NCBI RefSeq assembly: GCF_050916355.1
Contig: NZ_CP136946.1
Span: forward strand, 992,001-1,056,000
Direction: 5' to 3'
Source: Jeongeupia wiesaeckerbachi
GTDB taxonomy: Bacteria > Pseudomonadota > Gammaproteobacteria > Burkholderiales > Chitinibacteraceae
DNA: 64,000 bases
This document shows, piece after piece, positions 25,576 to 33,884 of the stretch; position 1 is the first letter of the stretch; every line of letters starts with the position of its first letter. The notes below the pieces were generated by a model. The model saw nothing but the letters and a program-made list of their open reading frames with translations, made no database searches and was not told the DNA's origin. Both the position numbers and the translations under genes were made by a program.

Positions 25576-26772
25576 ATGTCCGAGCCGGCTTCCCGCCACA
25601 ACGTCCGTACCCTGGCAATCTGCCAGGGCTTGTATATCGCCGCGATTTCGATCGACCTGACGCTGACCGGGCTGGCCGGCTTCACACTTGCCAGTGACAA
25701 ACGACTAGCCACCTTGCCGTTCACCATCATCATCATCACCGCCGCGCTGACGACGCTGGTCGCCGCATCGCTACTGAAGCGCATCGGCAGGCGGTGGGGC
25801 TTTGCCATTGGCTCGGCGGTCGGTGCGCTTGGTGGGCTGACCTCGGCATTGGCGATGTTCCAGCACGATTTCGCGCTGTTCTGCGTCGGCACCGCGTGTA
25901 TCGGCGTATTCCAGGCGTTCGCGCAGTACTACTCGCTTGCCGCGGCCGACGAGGTCAGCGGCGATGCCAAGGCGCGGGCCATTTCGACGGTGATGACCGG
26001 CGGCGTGCTCGCGGCCTTGCTCGGGCCGCTACTGGCAAAAAACGCACAGGACTGGTTTGTGGCGGTGCCGTTTGCCGGTGCCTATCTGCTCGCCGCGCTG
26101 CTTGGACTGGTGTCGCTGGCGCTGATCGGGCTGATCTACCGCGATCCGCCACCGAGCAGCGCCGCCAATGTCAGCGGGCCGGCACGGCCGTTATCCACCA
26201 TCGTCGCCCAACCGGTGTTCTTTGCCGCGATCGCCAATAACCTGATCGCCAACGCGGTGATGATCGGCGTGATGACGGCAACGCCGCTGGCCATGCTGGC
26301 CTGCGGCTATGGGGTGGCCGACGGCGCCGGGGTCATCCAGTGGCATATGCTCGGGATGTTCGCGCCGGCCTTCATCTCCGGCCGGCTGATCAGCCGCTTC
26401 GGCGTGATGCCGGTGTCGCTGACCGGTGCCGCGATGATCGCCAGCTGCGCGCTGCTCGGCCAGAGTTCGACGTCGCTGCCGGTGTTCTATGTCGCGCTGA
26501 TGCTGCTCGGCGTCGGCTGGAACTTCATGTATGTCGCCGGCACCACCTTGCTGGCGCAATCGTACCGGCCGAGCGAACGCGCCAAAACCCAGGGCAGCAG
26601 CGCCTTCGCCAGCAGCTGCGCCGCCGCACTCGGCTCCTTCATCGCCGCGCCGTGGCTGCAGCGCTACGGCTGGAGCTCACTGAACGCCGCGGTGCTGCCA
26701 CTCTTGCTCGTGCCGGTACTGGCAACGCTGTACTGGCGCTTTGCCTCCCGCCCGGTCGCCGCTGCGGCCTGA
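25576..26772 (+). CDS. Major facilitator superfamily transporter
   Basis: A 398-residue protein with about twelve membrane helices. The MFS-type motif between helices 2 and 3 is 'LLKRIGRRWGFAIGSAVGALGG', and a repeat-like 'GRLISRFGVMPVSLTGAAMI' lies in the second half. The pattern fits proton-coupled drug or small-molecule efflux pumps; the substrate is unknown. CAGGAG precedes the chosen ATG. The AraC-type regulator gene begins 9 bases downstream, so they are probably co-transcribed. The promoter region is shared divergently with vgrG and contains a TTGGC-N6-GCCAA dyad (25513-25528). Confidence 0.8.
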   Translation: MSEPASRHNVRTLAICQGLYIAAISIDLTLTGLAGFTLASDKRLATLPFTIIIITAALTTLVAASLLKRIGRRWGFAIGSAVGALGGLTSALAMFQHDFALFCVGTACIGVFQAFAQYYSLAAADEVSGDAKARAISTVMTGGVLAALLGPLLAKNAQDWFVAVPFAGAYLLAALLGLVSLALIGLIYRDPPPSSAANVSGPARPLSTIVAQPVFFAAIANNLIANAVMIGVMTATPLAMLACGYGVADGAGVIQWHMLGMFAPAFISGRLISRFGVMPVSLTGAAMIASCALLGQSSTSLPVFYVALMLLGVGWNFMYVAGTTLLAQSYRPSERAKTQGSSAFASSCAAALGSFIAAPWLQRYGWSSLNAAVLPLLLVPVLATLYWRFASRPVAAAA

Positions 26773-26781
26773 GGATTTCGC

Positions 26782-27729
26782 ATGCCCCGCCACGTCGTCT
26801 TCCTGCTCTACCCCGACGTCAACGTGCTCGACGTTGCCGGGCCGCTCGAGGTGTTCTCGCAGCCGGTGCGCAACGGCTTCGCCTTGCCGGCGCCGTACCG
26901 GACGACGCTCGCGTCGGTGAGCGGCGGGCCGATCCGCAGCTCGGCCGGCGCCGAGTTCACCACGGTGCCGCTGGCGTCGCTCGACCGCGATGACATCGAT
27001 ACGCTGATCGTCCCGGGCGGCCAGCCCTACGACGTCGCCGTCGTCGGCGCACTGCCGGACTGGGCGCCGCGGGCGCGCCGCCTCGCCAGCGTCTGCACCG
27101 GCGCGCTGCTGCTCGCCGCCGCCGGCATGCTGGCCGGCCACCGTGCGACAACGCACTGGCAGTATGCAGCGCGGCTGAGCGAGATCGACCCGCGCATCGT
27201 CGTCGATACCGATGCGCTCTACATCAACGACGGCAAGATCTGGACCTCGGCCGGTATTTCGGCCGGCATCGATCTGGCACTGGCGCTGGTCGAAGCCGAC
27301 CTCGGCCACGCGGTGGCGATGCGCATCGCCAAGCAGATGGTCGTCTTCCTCAAGCGCCCGGGTGGCCAGTCGCAGTTCAGCGCCGCGCTGGCTGCGCAAA
27401 GCCGGGATGCGGGCTTTGCCGGGCTGATCGCCTGGATCGCCGCCCACCCCGACGCCGACCTGCGCATCGATGCGCTCGCCACGCGGATGAATATGAGTCC
27501 GCGCAGCTTTGCCCGCCATTTCGTCGCCGCCACCGGACAAACACCCGCGGCGGCGGTCGAGGCGCTGCGGCTCGACGCCGCCTGCCGCCTGCTGACCGAG
27601 ACCGCGCTGCCGCTGAAACGGGTCGCGGTCGATGCCGGGCTTGGCGACGCCCAGACCTTGCGACGGGTGCTGTTGCGACATCGCGGCATCGGCCCGCAGG
27701 ACTATCGGGCACGCTTCGGCAGCCGCTAG
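26782..27729 (+). CDS. AraC-family regulator with DJ-1/PfpI domain (FtrA-like)
   Basis: A 315-residue transcription factor. Residues 1-185 form a DJ-1/PfpI class I glutamine amidotransferase-like domain ('VVFLLYPDVNVLDVAGPLEVF', nucleophile-elbow 'ASVCTGALLLAAAGML', 'GRATTHW'-like segment). Residues 215-315 form the AraC double helix-turn-helix ('LRIDALATRMNMSPRSFARHF...GQTPAAAVEALRLDAACRLL'). Such GATase1-AraC fusions sense small molecules and often control neighbouring transport or catabolic genes; the MFS gene just upstream is the obvious candidate target. Confidence 0.9.
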   Translation: MPRHVVFLLYPDVNVLDVAGPLEVFSQPVRNGFALPAPYRTTLASVSGGPIRSSAGAEFTTVPLASLDRDDIDTLIVPGGQPYDVAVVGALPDWAPRARRLASVCTGALLLAAAGMLAGHRATTHWQYAARLSEIDPRIVVDTDALYINDGKIWTSAGISAGIDLALALVEADLGHAVAMRIAKQMVVFLKRPGGQSQFSAALAAQSRDAGFAGLIAWIAAHPDADLRIDALATRMNMSPRSFARHFVAATGQTPAAAVEALRLDAACRLLTETALPLKRVAVDAGLGDAQTLRRVLLRHRGIGPQDYRARFGSR

Positions 27730-27985
27730 GCATGGCTGAGCCGCTGCACTCGCTTGCCTTGGGGCTGCGGCGGCAGGCTGTCCATCGGGACGCTTCGCGT
27801 ATCTGGCCGACAGCGTTGCGGCGGGACACACCTGCCGGAAATGCCCTTCGAGTACGGGACGCGCCCAGTCTCCGTTCCATGGCGAAATACGCGCCAAAGT
27901 GAGCTGGATCATGGCGCCGCCGGTAGTAATACCGCAACCTCTGCTGGCTAGGATCTGTCTACCGTCAAACCCCAAGGAGTCCGAG

Positions 27986-28348
27986 TTGCAAGCTCTTGCC
28001 AGGGCCATCGGCCACGCCCGGCTGCAGGCCGTCATCGACGACTTCGTCGACACATTGAAACGGCACCCGTGGTTTGCCGTGATCAATGCGCGCATGCCCG
28101 AATTCGACACCCTGCGCCGTACGCTGCTGGCGTTCTGGCATGCGGTGCTCGACGGCGAAAGCTACCGCCTGCCGCCGGCACTGCCGCACTTTCCAGCCAT
28201 CGACGACCACCCGGTCAGCAAATGCGAGTGGCGGACCGTCAACGCCTTGTTCGCCGAATCGATCGACCGCCATGTCCCGCCGCATCTGGCCGCATCGTGG
28301 CGGCAACGGCTCGACCTTGTCAGCCAGTCATTGCCGCTGAACGGCTAG
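27986..28348 (+). CDS. Truncated-haemoglobin-like protein
   Basis: A 120-residue protein starting at a TTG with AAGGAG at good distance; I see no better ATG. The order of motifs resembles group III truncated globins: 'VIDDFVDTLKRHPWF', 'LRRTLLAFWHAVLDGESYR', then 'W..VNALFAESIDRHVPPHLAASW'. In true members a proximal His precedes the 'W...F' helix ('HFDRW'). Here that position reads CEW, so haem binding is doubtful. The gene ends 4 bases into the convergent comM gene. Confidence 0.5.
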   Translation: MQALARAIGHARLQAVIDDFVDTLKRHPWFAVINARMPEFDTLRRTLLAFWHAVLDGESYRLPPALPHFPAIDDHPVSKCEWRTVNALFAESIDRHVPPHLAASWRQRLDLVSQSLPLNG

Positions 28349-29838
28349 CCCAAACCGCGCCGGTACTGCACCGCCTCGGCGATATGGGCCGCGGCAATCG
28401 CCTCGGCACCGGCCAGATCGGCAATCGTCCGCGCCACCCGCAACACCCGATGAAACGCCCGTGCCGACAGGTGCAGACGCGTCAGCGCCGCTTGCAGCAT
28501 CGCCTGTCCGGCCGCATCCACCGCGCAATACGCGTCGATGTCCTTGCCCGCCAGTGCCGCATTCGGCTTGCCCTGCCGCGCGACCGAACGCCGACCGGCC
28601 CGCTCGGTGCGATCGCGCACCACCGCACTCGCCTCGCCATCCGGCGCCGACAACAATGCCGTGTCCGGCAAGGCCGGTACTTCGACGATCAGATCGATCC
28701 GGTCCAGCAAGGGTCCGGACAAGCGGCCACGATAGCGCGCCACCTGCTCGGGCGTGCAACGGCACGCTTTCTGCGGATGCCCCAGATAGCCGCAAGGACA
28801 CGGGTTCATCGCCGCGACCAGTTGAAAACGCGCCGGAAAACACGCCGAGTGCGCGGCGCGGGCGATATGCACCTCGCCGGTCTCGAGCGGCTCCCGCAAT
28901 ACTTCAAGCACCTTGCGGTCGAATTCGGGCAGTTCGTCCATGAACAGCACGCCGTGGTGCGCCAGCGAAATCTCGCCGGGCTGCGGCACGCTGCCGCCAC
29001 CGACCAGAGCAACGGCGCTGGCCGTGTGATGCGGGTGGCGAAACGGACGCTGGCCGAAACGCCGAACATCGAAGCCGGCGCGCGACAAGGACTGCACGCT
29101 GGCGACATCGATCGCCTCGTCGGCGGCCAGCGCCGGCAACAGCCCGGGCAGCCGCTGCGCCAGCATCGACTTGCCAGTACCGGGCGGGCCGATCAGCAAC
29201 AGCGAATGCCGGCCCGCCGCGGCGATCTCCAGCGCCCGCCGCGCCTGCAGCTGGCCGCGCACGTCGGCCAGATCGGGATGCGTCTCGACGGCGGTGATCG
29301 GCGCCGCCTCGGCACGCGGCAACGCTTCACCGGCGGCAAAATGCCGGCACACCTGCAGCAGGTGTTCGGCCGCCAGCACCATCGCGCCGGGGTACAAGGC
29401 CGCCTCGGCCGCGCACGCGGCCGGCACGATCAGCGTCCGCCCGGACTGCGTCGCCGCCCGCGCCAGCGCCAGCGCACCGCGTACCGGCCGCAAATCGCCG
29501 GCCAGACCGAGCTCGCCGGCAAATTCGTACTGGTCGAGCTGATCGGCCGGGATCTGGCCACTGGCCGCAAGCAGGCCGATCGCCATCGGCAGATCGAACT
29601 GGCCCGACGACTTCGGCACATCGGCCGGCGCCAGATTCACCGTGATCCGTCGCGCCGGGAATTCGAAACCAGCGACGCTCAGCGCCGCGCGGACACGTTC
29701 GCGCGCTTCGCGAACCTCTACATCGGGCAGCCCCACCAGCGTGCAGGCCGGCAAGCCATTGGCGAGATGCACTTCGACGGTGACCGGCTGCGCGGCGAGA
29801 CCGAGCAGGGCTCGGCTGTGGATCAGGGCAATGGACAT
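28345..29838 (-). CDS. comM: YifB/ComM-family Mg-chelatase-like AAA+ ATPase
   Basis: A 497-residue protein with an N-terminal Lon-protease-like ChlI domain ('VHLANGLPACTLVGLPDVEVREARERVRAAL'), a central AAA+ module with Walker A 'GPPGTGKSM' and Walker B 'GVLFMDELPEF', and a C-terminal Mg-chelatase domain with Zn-type Cys residues in 'NPCPCGYLGHPQKACRC'. In naturally competent bacteria ComM is a helicase that extends recombination during transformation. No other competence genes are in the window. Length is standard. Confidence 0.92.
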   Translation of the reverse strand: MSIALIHSRALLGLAAQPVTVEVHLANGLPACTLVGLPDVEVREARERVRAALSVAGFEFPARRITVNLAPADVPKSSGQFDLPMAIGLLAASGQIPADQLDQYEFAGELGLAGDLRPVRGALALARAATQSGRTLIVPAACAAEAALYPGAMVLAAEHLLQVCRHFAAGEALPRAEAAPITAVETHPDLADVRGQLQARRALEIAAAGRHSLLLIGPPGTGKSMLAQRLPGLLPALAADEAIDVASVQSLSRAGFDVRRFGQRPFRHPHHTASAVALVGGGSVPQPGEISLAHHGVLFMDELPEFDRKVLEVLREPLETGEVHIARAAHSACFPARFQLVAAMNPCPCGYLGHPQKACRCTPEQVARYRGRLSGPLLDRIDLIVEVPALPDTALLSAPDGEASAVVRDRTERAGRRSVARQGKPNAALAGKDIDAYCAVDAAGQAMLQAALTRLHLSARAFHRVLRVARTIADLAGAEAIAAAHIAEAVQYRRGLG

Positions 29839-29933
29839 GGCGTTTCCGGGGCGGGGGCGAAAGACCGACAGGCGGTAAGGATCGACCGCAAGGCAGGCAA
29901 AAAACCGACGAACGGCGGGTTTCGTTATAGTTG

Positions 29934-30995
29934 ATGCTTTCGAACCCGTACCAAGTCCTTGTGAGCGCCCAGACCGTCATCGACGAGTTGCCCGATTTCC
30001 GCTCGCCGAGCGTGATGCTGCACGCCCTCGTCTACTCGCACCTGCTACTGCTGCTGCACACGCTGGCCGACCTGCCGCGCTGGGCACACTGGGCGCCGCG
30101 CGTCGCCGGCTCGGCGATCTGGGTCGAGCTGGTGCTGCTGCCGTCGCTGGCGATCCTGGCCGGGCTGGCGCCGACACTGGCGCGGCTGCCGTACCGCTTC
30201 GGCGTGTTCATCGTCTGCACCGTCACCGTCGGCTGCGGCTGGATCGGCCGGGCGCTGCTGATGCCGATCCAGGCGAATCCGAATGCCCAGTTCGCGCCCG
30301 AGCTGATGATCCTGCTGTCGACGCTGGGTTTTCTGTGGCTGTTGCAAATGCGCCACCGCGCGCTGGTGCCACGGCTGGCCGAAGCCAGGCTGTCGGCATT
30401 GCAGGCACGCATCCGGCCCCACTTCTTCTTCAACAGCCTCAATGCCGTACTGTCGCTGATCCGCTACGAACCGGCCAAGGCCGAGGAAGCACTGCAGGAC
30501 ATCGCCGACCTGTTCCGCGTGGTGATGAAGGACAACCGCAAGCTGGCGCGGCTGGTCAGTGAAGTCGAGGTGGCCGAGCGCTACCTGAACATCGAGATGA
30601 TCCGCCTCGGCGACCGGCTGAAGGTCGACTGGCAGATCGACGACATGCCCGAAAACGCCGCGGTACCGCCGCTGGTTTTACAGCCGCTGCTGGAAAACGC
30701 CATCTATTATGGCGTCGAGCCCCTGCTCGAGCCGCCACCGATCCAGATCCGCATCAGCCAAGCCCGCGACCGGGTGCATCTGTTCGTCCGCAACGCCTTG
30801 CCGGCGAACACGGTACGGGTGCGCGAAGGCAACGGCATGGCGCTGGAAAACATCCGTGAACGATTGCTGCTGCACTTCGACACCGAAGCCAGCCTGACGA
30901 CAGAAGCCGGCAGCGACTATTATCAAGTACACATCTTGCTGCCCTACCGGGAGATTTTGCATGACGACGCCGCTGCGCCTTTTTCTCGTCGATGA
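29934..30995 (+). CDS. LytS/AlgZ-type membrane sensor histidine kinase
   Basis: A roughly 353-residue protein with four N-terminal membrane helices (about residues 28-145), then a His_kinase domain with the phospho-acceptor His163 in 'RIRPHFFFNSLNAVLSLI', and a short HATPase with 'LLENAIYYGVEP' and 'GNGMALENIRERL'. This is the AlgZ/FimS type, which signals to LytTR regulators. The downstream regulator gene overlaps its 3' end by 35 bases, so the two form a dedicated pair. The C-terminal tail beyond the ATPase is short. Confidence 0.9.
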   Translation: MLSNPYQVLVSAQTVIDELPDFRSPSVMLHALVYSHLLLLLHTLADLPRWAHWAPRVAGSAIWVELVLLPSLAILAGLAPTLARLPYRFGVFIVCTVTVGCGWIGRALLMPIQANPNAQFAPELMILLSTLGFLWLLQMRHRALVPRLAEARLSALQARIRPHFFFNSLNAVLSLIRYEPAKAEEALQDIADLFRVVMKDNRKLARLVSEVEVAERYLNIEMIRLGDRLKVDWQIDDMPENAAVPPLVLQPLLENAIYYGVEPLLEPPPIQIRISQARDRVHLFVRNALPANTVRVREGNGMALENIRERLLLHFDTEASLTTEAGSDYYQVHILLPYREILHDDAAAPFSRR

Positions 30996-31710
30996 CGAAC
31001 TGCCGGCCTTACGCCGCCTGCAGGACGTACTGGTCGACTGTGCAGACGAGTGCCCGCACGAGATCGTCGGCACCGCAACCAATGGCATGTCGGCGCTGAG
31101 CCAGTTGGCCGACGCCGACGCCGACGCCGCGATCATCGACATCCAGATGCCACAAATGAGCGGGATCGAGCTCGCCCGCGAGCTGCAGTCGCAAGAGCAT
31201 CCGCCGGCGGTGATCTTCGCCACGGCCTTCGAGGAGTACGGCGTTGCCGCCTTCGAAGTCCGCGCGATCGATTACCTGCTCAAGCCGATCCGTCGCGAGC
31301 GACTGATCGAAGCGCTGAAACGCGTCGCCCAGGCACGGCAGGCGCGCAGCGAAGCGGCGCCGTCGTCGCATGCCCGCAGCCATTTCAGCGTCACCGAGCG
31401 CGGCCGCCTGCACCTGATTCCGGTATCCGAAGCGCGTTACCTGAAGGCCGAGCAGAAATACATCACGCTCAAGACGCGCGAACGCGAATATCTGCTCGAG
31501 GATTCGCTGACCCGGCTCGAAGAAGAGTTCGGCAGCCAGTTCGTCCGCATCCACCGCAACTGCCTGATCGCGACCGATGCCCTCGCCGGTTTCGAGCGCG
31601 CCGCGTCGAACGGCGGCGAAACCCACTGGGTCGCGGTGCTCAAGGACCTGCCCGAGCGGTTGGCGGTCAGTCGCCGTCAGCAGCACGTGATCAAGGACTT
31701 CAAGAAGTAA
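30961..31710 (+). CDS. LytTR-family response regulator (AlgR-like)
   Basis: A 249-residue response regulator. The receiver domain (1-120) has acidic residues 'DDE' at 11-13 and the phospho-acceptor Asp60 in DIQMP, with the conserved Lys in 'DYLLKPI'. The C-terminal LytTR DNA-binding domain (about 140-245) contains 'YLKAEQKYITLKTREREYL', 'FVRIHRNCLI' and 'LAVSRRQQHVIKDFKK'. Together with the overlapping kinase it resembles the AlgZ/AlgR pair that controls pili and exopolysaccharide in pseudomonads; the targets here are unknown. Confidence 0.93.
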   Translation: MTTPLRLFLVDDELPALRRLQDVLVDCADECPHEIVGTATNGMSALSQLADADADAAIIDIQMPQMSGIELARELQSQEHPPAVIFATAFEEYGVAAFEVRAIDYLLKPIRRERLIEALKRVAQARQARSEAAPSSHARSHFSVTERGRLHLIPVSEARYLKAEQKYITLKTREREYLLEDSLTRLEEEFGSQFVRIHRNCLIATDALAGFERAASNGGETHWVAVLKDLPERLAVSRRQQHVIKDFKK

Positions 31711-31712
31711 TA

Positions 31713-32126
31713 ATGAACGAACTGAGTCTGGCGACGCCGTCGCTGTTGTTTCCGGCGATTTCGCTGCTGATGCTCGCGTATACCAACCGTTTTCTCGCGT
31801 TGTCGACGATCATCCGCCAGCTCTACGACACCCACCGGCGCAGTCCGCACGTCAACAATCTGCGCCAGATCGGCAACTTCCGCCGCCGCGTCGCGCTGAT
31901 TCGCGGCATGCAGGCCTTTGGCGTCGTCAGCCTGCTGTCGTGCATCGTATCAATGATACTGGTGTTCTTCGGCAACACCGGGCCGGCGCAATTCATGTTC
32001 ATCGTCAGCCTGGCACTGATGGTGCTCTCCTTGCTGCTGTGCCTGACCGAGGTACTGATTTCCGACACGGCGCTGAACATCCTGCTGCAGGATATCGAGC
32101 AGGACCTGCGCAAGCTCGATCGCTGA
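31713..32126 (+). CDS. DUF2721-like membrane protein
   Basis: A 137-residue membrane protein with a first hydrophobic segment at 7-30, containing 'PSLLFPAISLLMLAYTNRFLALSTIIRQL', and two more at about 70-95 and 97-118. This matches the DUF2721 family of unknown function. It starts 2 bases after the response-regulator stop and is probably the third gene of that operon. Confidence 0.75.
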   Translation: MNELSLATPSLLFPAISLLMLAYTNRFLALSTIIRQLYDTHRRSPHVNNLRQIGNFRRRVALIRGMQAFGVVSLLSCIVSMILVFFGNTGPAQFMFIVSLALMVLSLLLCLTEVLISDTALNILLQDIEQDLRKLDR

Positions 32127-32127
32127 C

Positions 32128-32469
32128 TCAGACCGGCACAGCCGCGTTGAGCATGGCCGCCGGGTGGTCGGCGAAGTGGCCGTCGCCATAGGCACGCACG
32201 ACCTCGGCAATGACGATCTGGAAGCCCTTGTACCAGCGCTGGTACTGGCGCTTGGCTTCGATGTGATGCGGATCGCGCATCAGCGCCTGCAGGCCGCCAA
32301 GTGCATGCCAGTAGTAGACGACACAGCGCCGGCCATTCTGCGGATTTTCCCAGTATTCCTCACCAGCAAAGTCCGGATGGTTGCGCGCAGCGGCAGCGAT
32401 CAGCGGGTCAAGCCGTTCGAACTCGGCGTCGTACTGCTTTTTTTCAAAAATGAAGGTGCTCGAATACAC
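32128..32469 (-). CDS. ABM-like (antibiotic biosynthesis monooxygenase-type) domain protein
   Basis: A 113-residue small alpha/beta protein with a ferredoxin-like pattern: 'MYSSTFIFEKKQYDAEFERLD', 'GEEYWENPQNGRRCVVYYW' and 'HHIEAKRQYQRWYKGFQIVIAEV'. The 'FxSEEyWenp.g....vyyW.s...l..w..hp.H..AK..g...WY' pattern is typical of dimeric ABM-fold proteins. It starts with GTG, preceded by GGAG. Its function cannot be inferred; several such proteins degrade haem or quinones, but their specific residues are not recognisable here. Confidence 0.7.
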   Translation of the reverse strand: MYSSTFIFEKKQYDAEFERLDPLIAAAARNHPDFAGEEYWENPQNGRRCVVYYWHALGGLQALMRDPHHIEAKRQYQRWYKGFQIVIAEVVRAYGDGHFADHPAAMLNAAVPV

Positions 32470-32531
32470 GGCGCGCTCCGGTCAGCCCAAAGCCACGCAG
32501 TGTATCCATTTCCAATGACGTCAGGAATACA

Positions 32532-32906
32532 TCAGCGTCCAAACAGGGCCAGCGCCCACATCAGCGCCAGATTGCCCAGACAGACGAGCTGCGCCGCGCT
32601 ACCGAGGTCTTTGGCGCGCTTGGCGAGATGATGTTTTTCGAGCGAGGTGTGGTCGACCGCCGCCTCGATCGCCGAGTTGAGCAGCTCGACGATCACCGTC
32701 AGCACATGGCTGCCGACGACCACGGCGCGTGCCCACGCCGGCAGCGGCAACACGAAGGCCGCGACGATGCCGGCGACGGCCAGCATCGAGACCTGGCGAA
32801 ACGCCGCCTCGTTGCGCCAGCCTGCGCCGAGGCCGTCGAGCGAGTAGCCGAGCGCATTGACCACACGCGACATGCCGCGCTTCCCCTTGAACGGACTTTC
32901 CTTCAT
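32532..32906 (-). CDS. dgkA: Diacylglycerol kinase DgkA
   Basis: A 124-residue, three-helix inner-membrane kinase that phosphorylates diacylglycerol released during envelope synthesis. Family motifs are 'ALGYSLDGLGAGWRNEAAFRQ' and 'VIVELLNSAIEAAVDHTSLEKHHLAKRAKDLGSAA', which holds the catalytic Glu and the DxxS segment. I use the ATG at 32906, with GGAGCAGGGA upstream. It lies 19 bases downstream of a membrane-protein gene in the same direction. Confidence 0.95.
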   Translation of the reverse strand: MKESPFKGKRGMSRVVNALGYSLDGLGAGWRNEAAFRQVSMLAVAGIVAAFVLPLPAWARAVVVGSHVLTVIVELLNSAIEAAVDHTSLEKHHLAKRAKDLGSAAQLVCLGNLALMWALALFGR

Positions 32907-32925
32907 TCCCTGCTCCAGCAAGCAA

Positions 32926-33669
32926 TCAACGCGTTTCAAAGACGTCGGCGTAGGCGGTGTAATTGGTCAGCAGCACGATCGGAATCAGCGGAATCAGGCC
33001 GAGCATCATCGGAATCATCGCGATGATTGTCAGCAGGCTCAGAATCGCCGATGCCAGCACCACCGGCAGCCAGTTGCGCCAGAACCCAACCAGCGACAGC
33101 TTCATCGCCTCGCTGGCCGACACGCCGTGCAGCATCACCAGCGCCGGCGCGAAGAAATAGCTGCTGTAGACGACGAGCATGCCGATCAGGCCCAGGACGA
33201 CGACGAGCACGCCGCTGCTACCGATTTCGGGGCGATCGGCCATCGTCTCGGCGTTGCGCCACGCCTCGAACGTCTCGGTCAGGCCGAACAGATAGAGCAG
33301 CGCCACCAGCAGCAGCGCGACGACCATCACGCCGATCAGGTAATACAGGCCGACGCGGAACAGCTCGCGCGGGCGCTGACGGAAGCCGGCGAACAGATCG
33401 CCGATCTCGGGCGGACGCCCCTGACTCGCGCCCTGCGCCGACCACATCACGCCGCCCAGCAATACCGGCGTCAGCACGGTCGAAATCACGTTGATGAAGG
33501 GCAGCAAGGAAAGACCCATGACGATGACGAGAAAAACCAGCGAGATCAGCAGCCACTGCAGCCAGTGGGTACGAAACAGCCGTGCCGCCTCGACGATCCA
33601 GCGCCAGCCGTCGCCGGCGGGCAGCCGGCGCGCTTCCGGCGCGCTATCGATGACAATTTCGTTGTCCAT
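32926..33669 (-). CDS. BPSS1780-like membrane protein
   Basis: A 247-residue protein with about five to six membrane helices, starting 'MDNEIVIDSAPEARRLPAGDGWRWIVEAARLFRTHWLQW'. This pattern ('aGrgw.Wi..g..LFr..p..W') and the six-helix layout are typical of the betaproteobacterial BPSS1780 family of unknown function. AAGGAG precedes the chosen ATG. It is probably co-transcribed with dgkA. Confidence 0.75.
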   Translation of the reverse strand: MDNEIVIDSAPEARRLPAGDGWRWIVEAARLFRTHWLQWLLISLVFLVIVMGLSLLPFINVISTVLTPVLLGGVMWSAQGASQGRPPEIGDLFAGFRQRPRELFRVGLYYLIGVMVVALLLVALLYLFGLTETFEAWRNAETMADRPEIGSSGVLVVVLGLIGMLVVYSSYFFAPALVMLHGVSASEAMKLSLVGFWRNWLPVVLASAILSLLTIIAMIPMMLGLIPLIPIVLLTNYTAYADVFETR

Positions 33670-33839
33670 GGTCTCTCCTTGTTGTTGTAACGGCACCGCG
33701 GATGCGGGTTTCACCAGACCGGTAAGACCTGGGTTTGTTCCCAGTTTAAGGGGTGTTGCCGCAACAGTCCGCAGGGATGCGACCAGGCTGCGGTCAGTGT
33801 GCCGGGCAATGATGTAATCACGATGAAACCCGTGAACGC

Positions 33840-33867
33840 AAAAAGGCCGGCGAACGCATCGCCGGCC
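33840..33867 (-). terminator. Rho-independent terminator of the pta-ackA unit
   Basis: On the minus strand, a 9-bp stem (GGCCGGCGA / TCGCCGGCC) with a 5-base loop is followed by five T, 18 bases after the ackA stop codon. Confidence 0.8.
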
Positions 33868-33884
33868 CGGGCATTACAGGCCGA

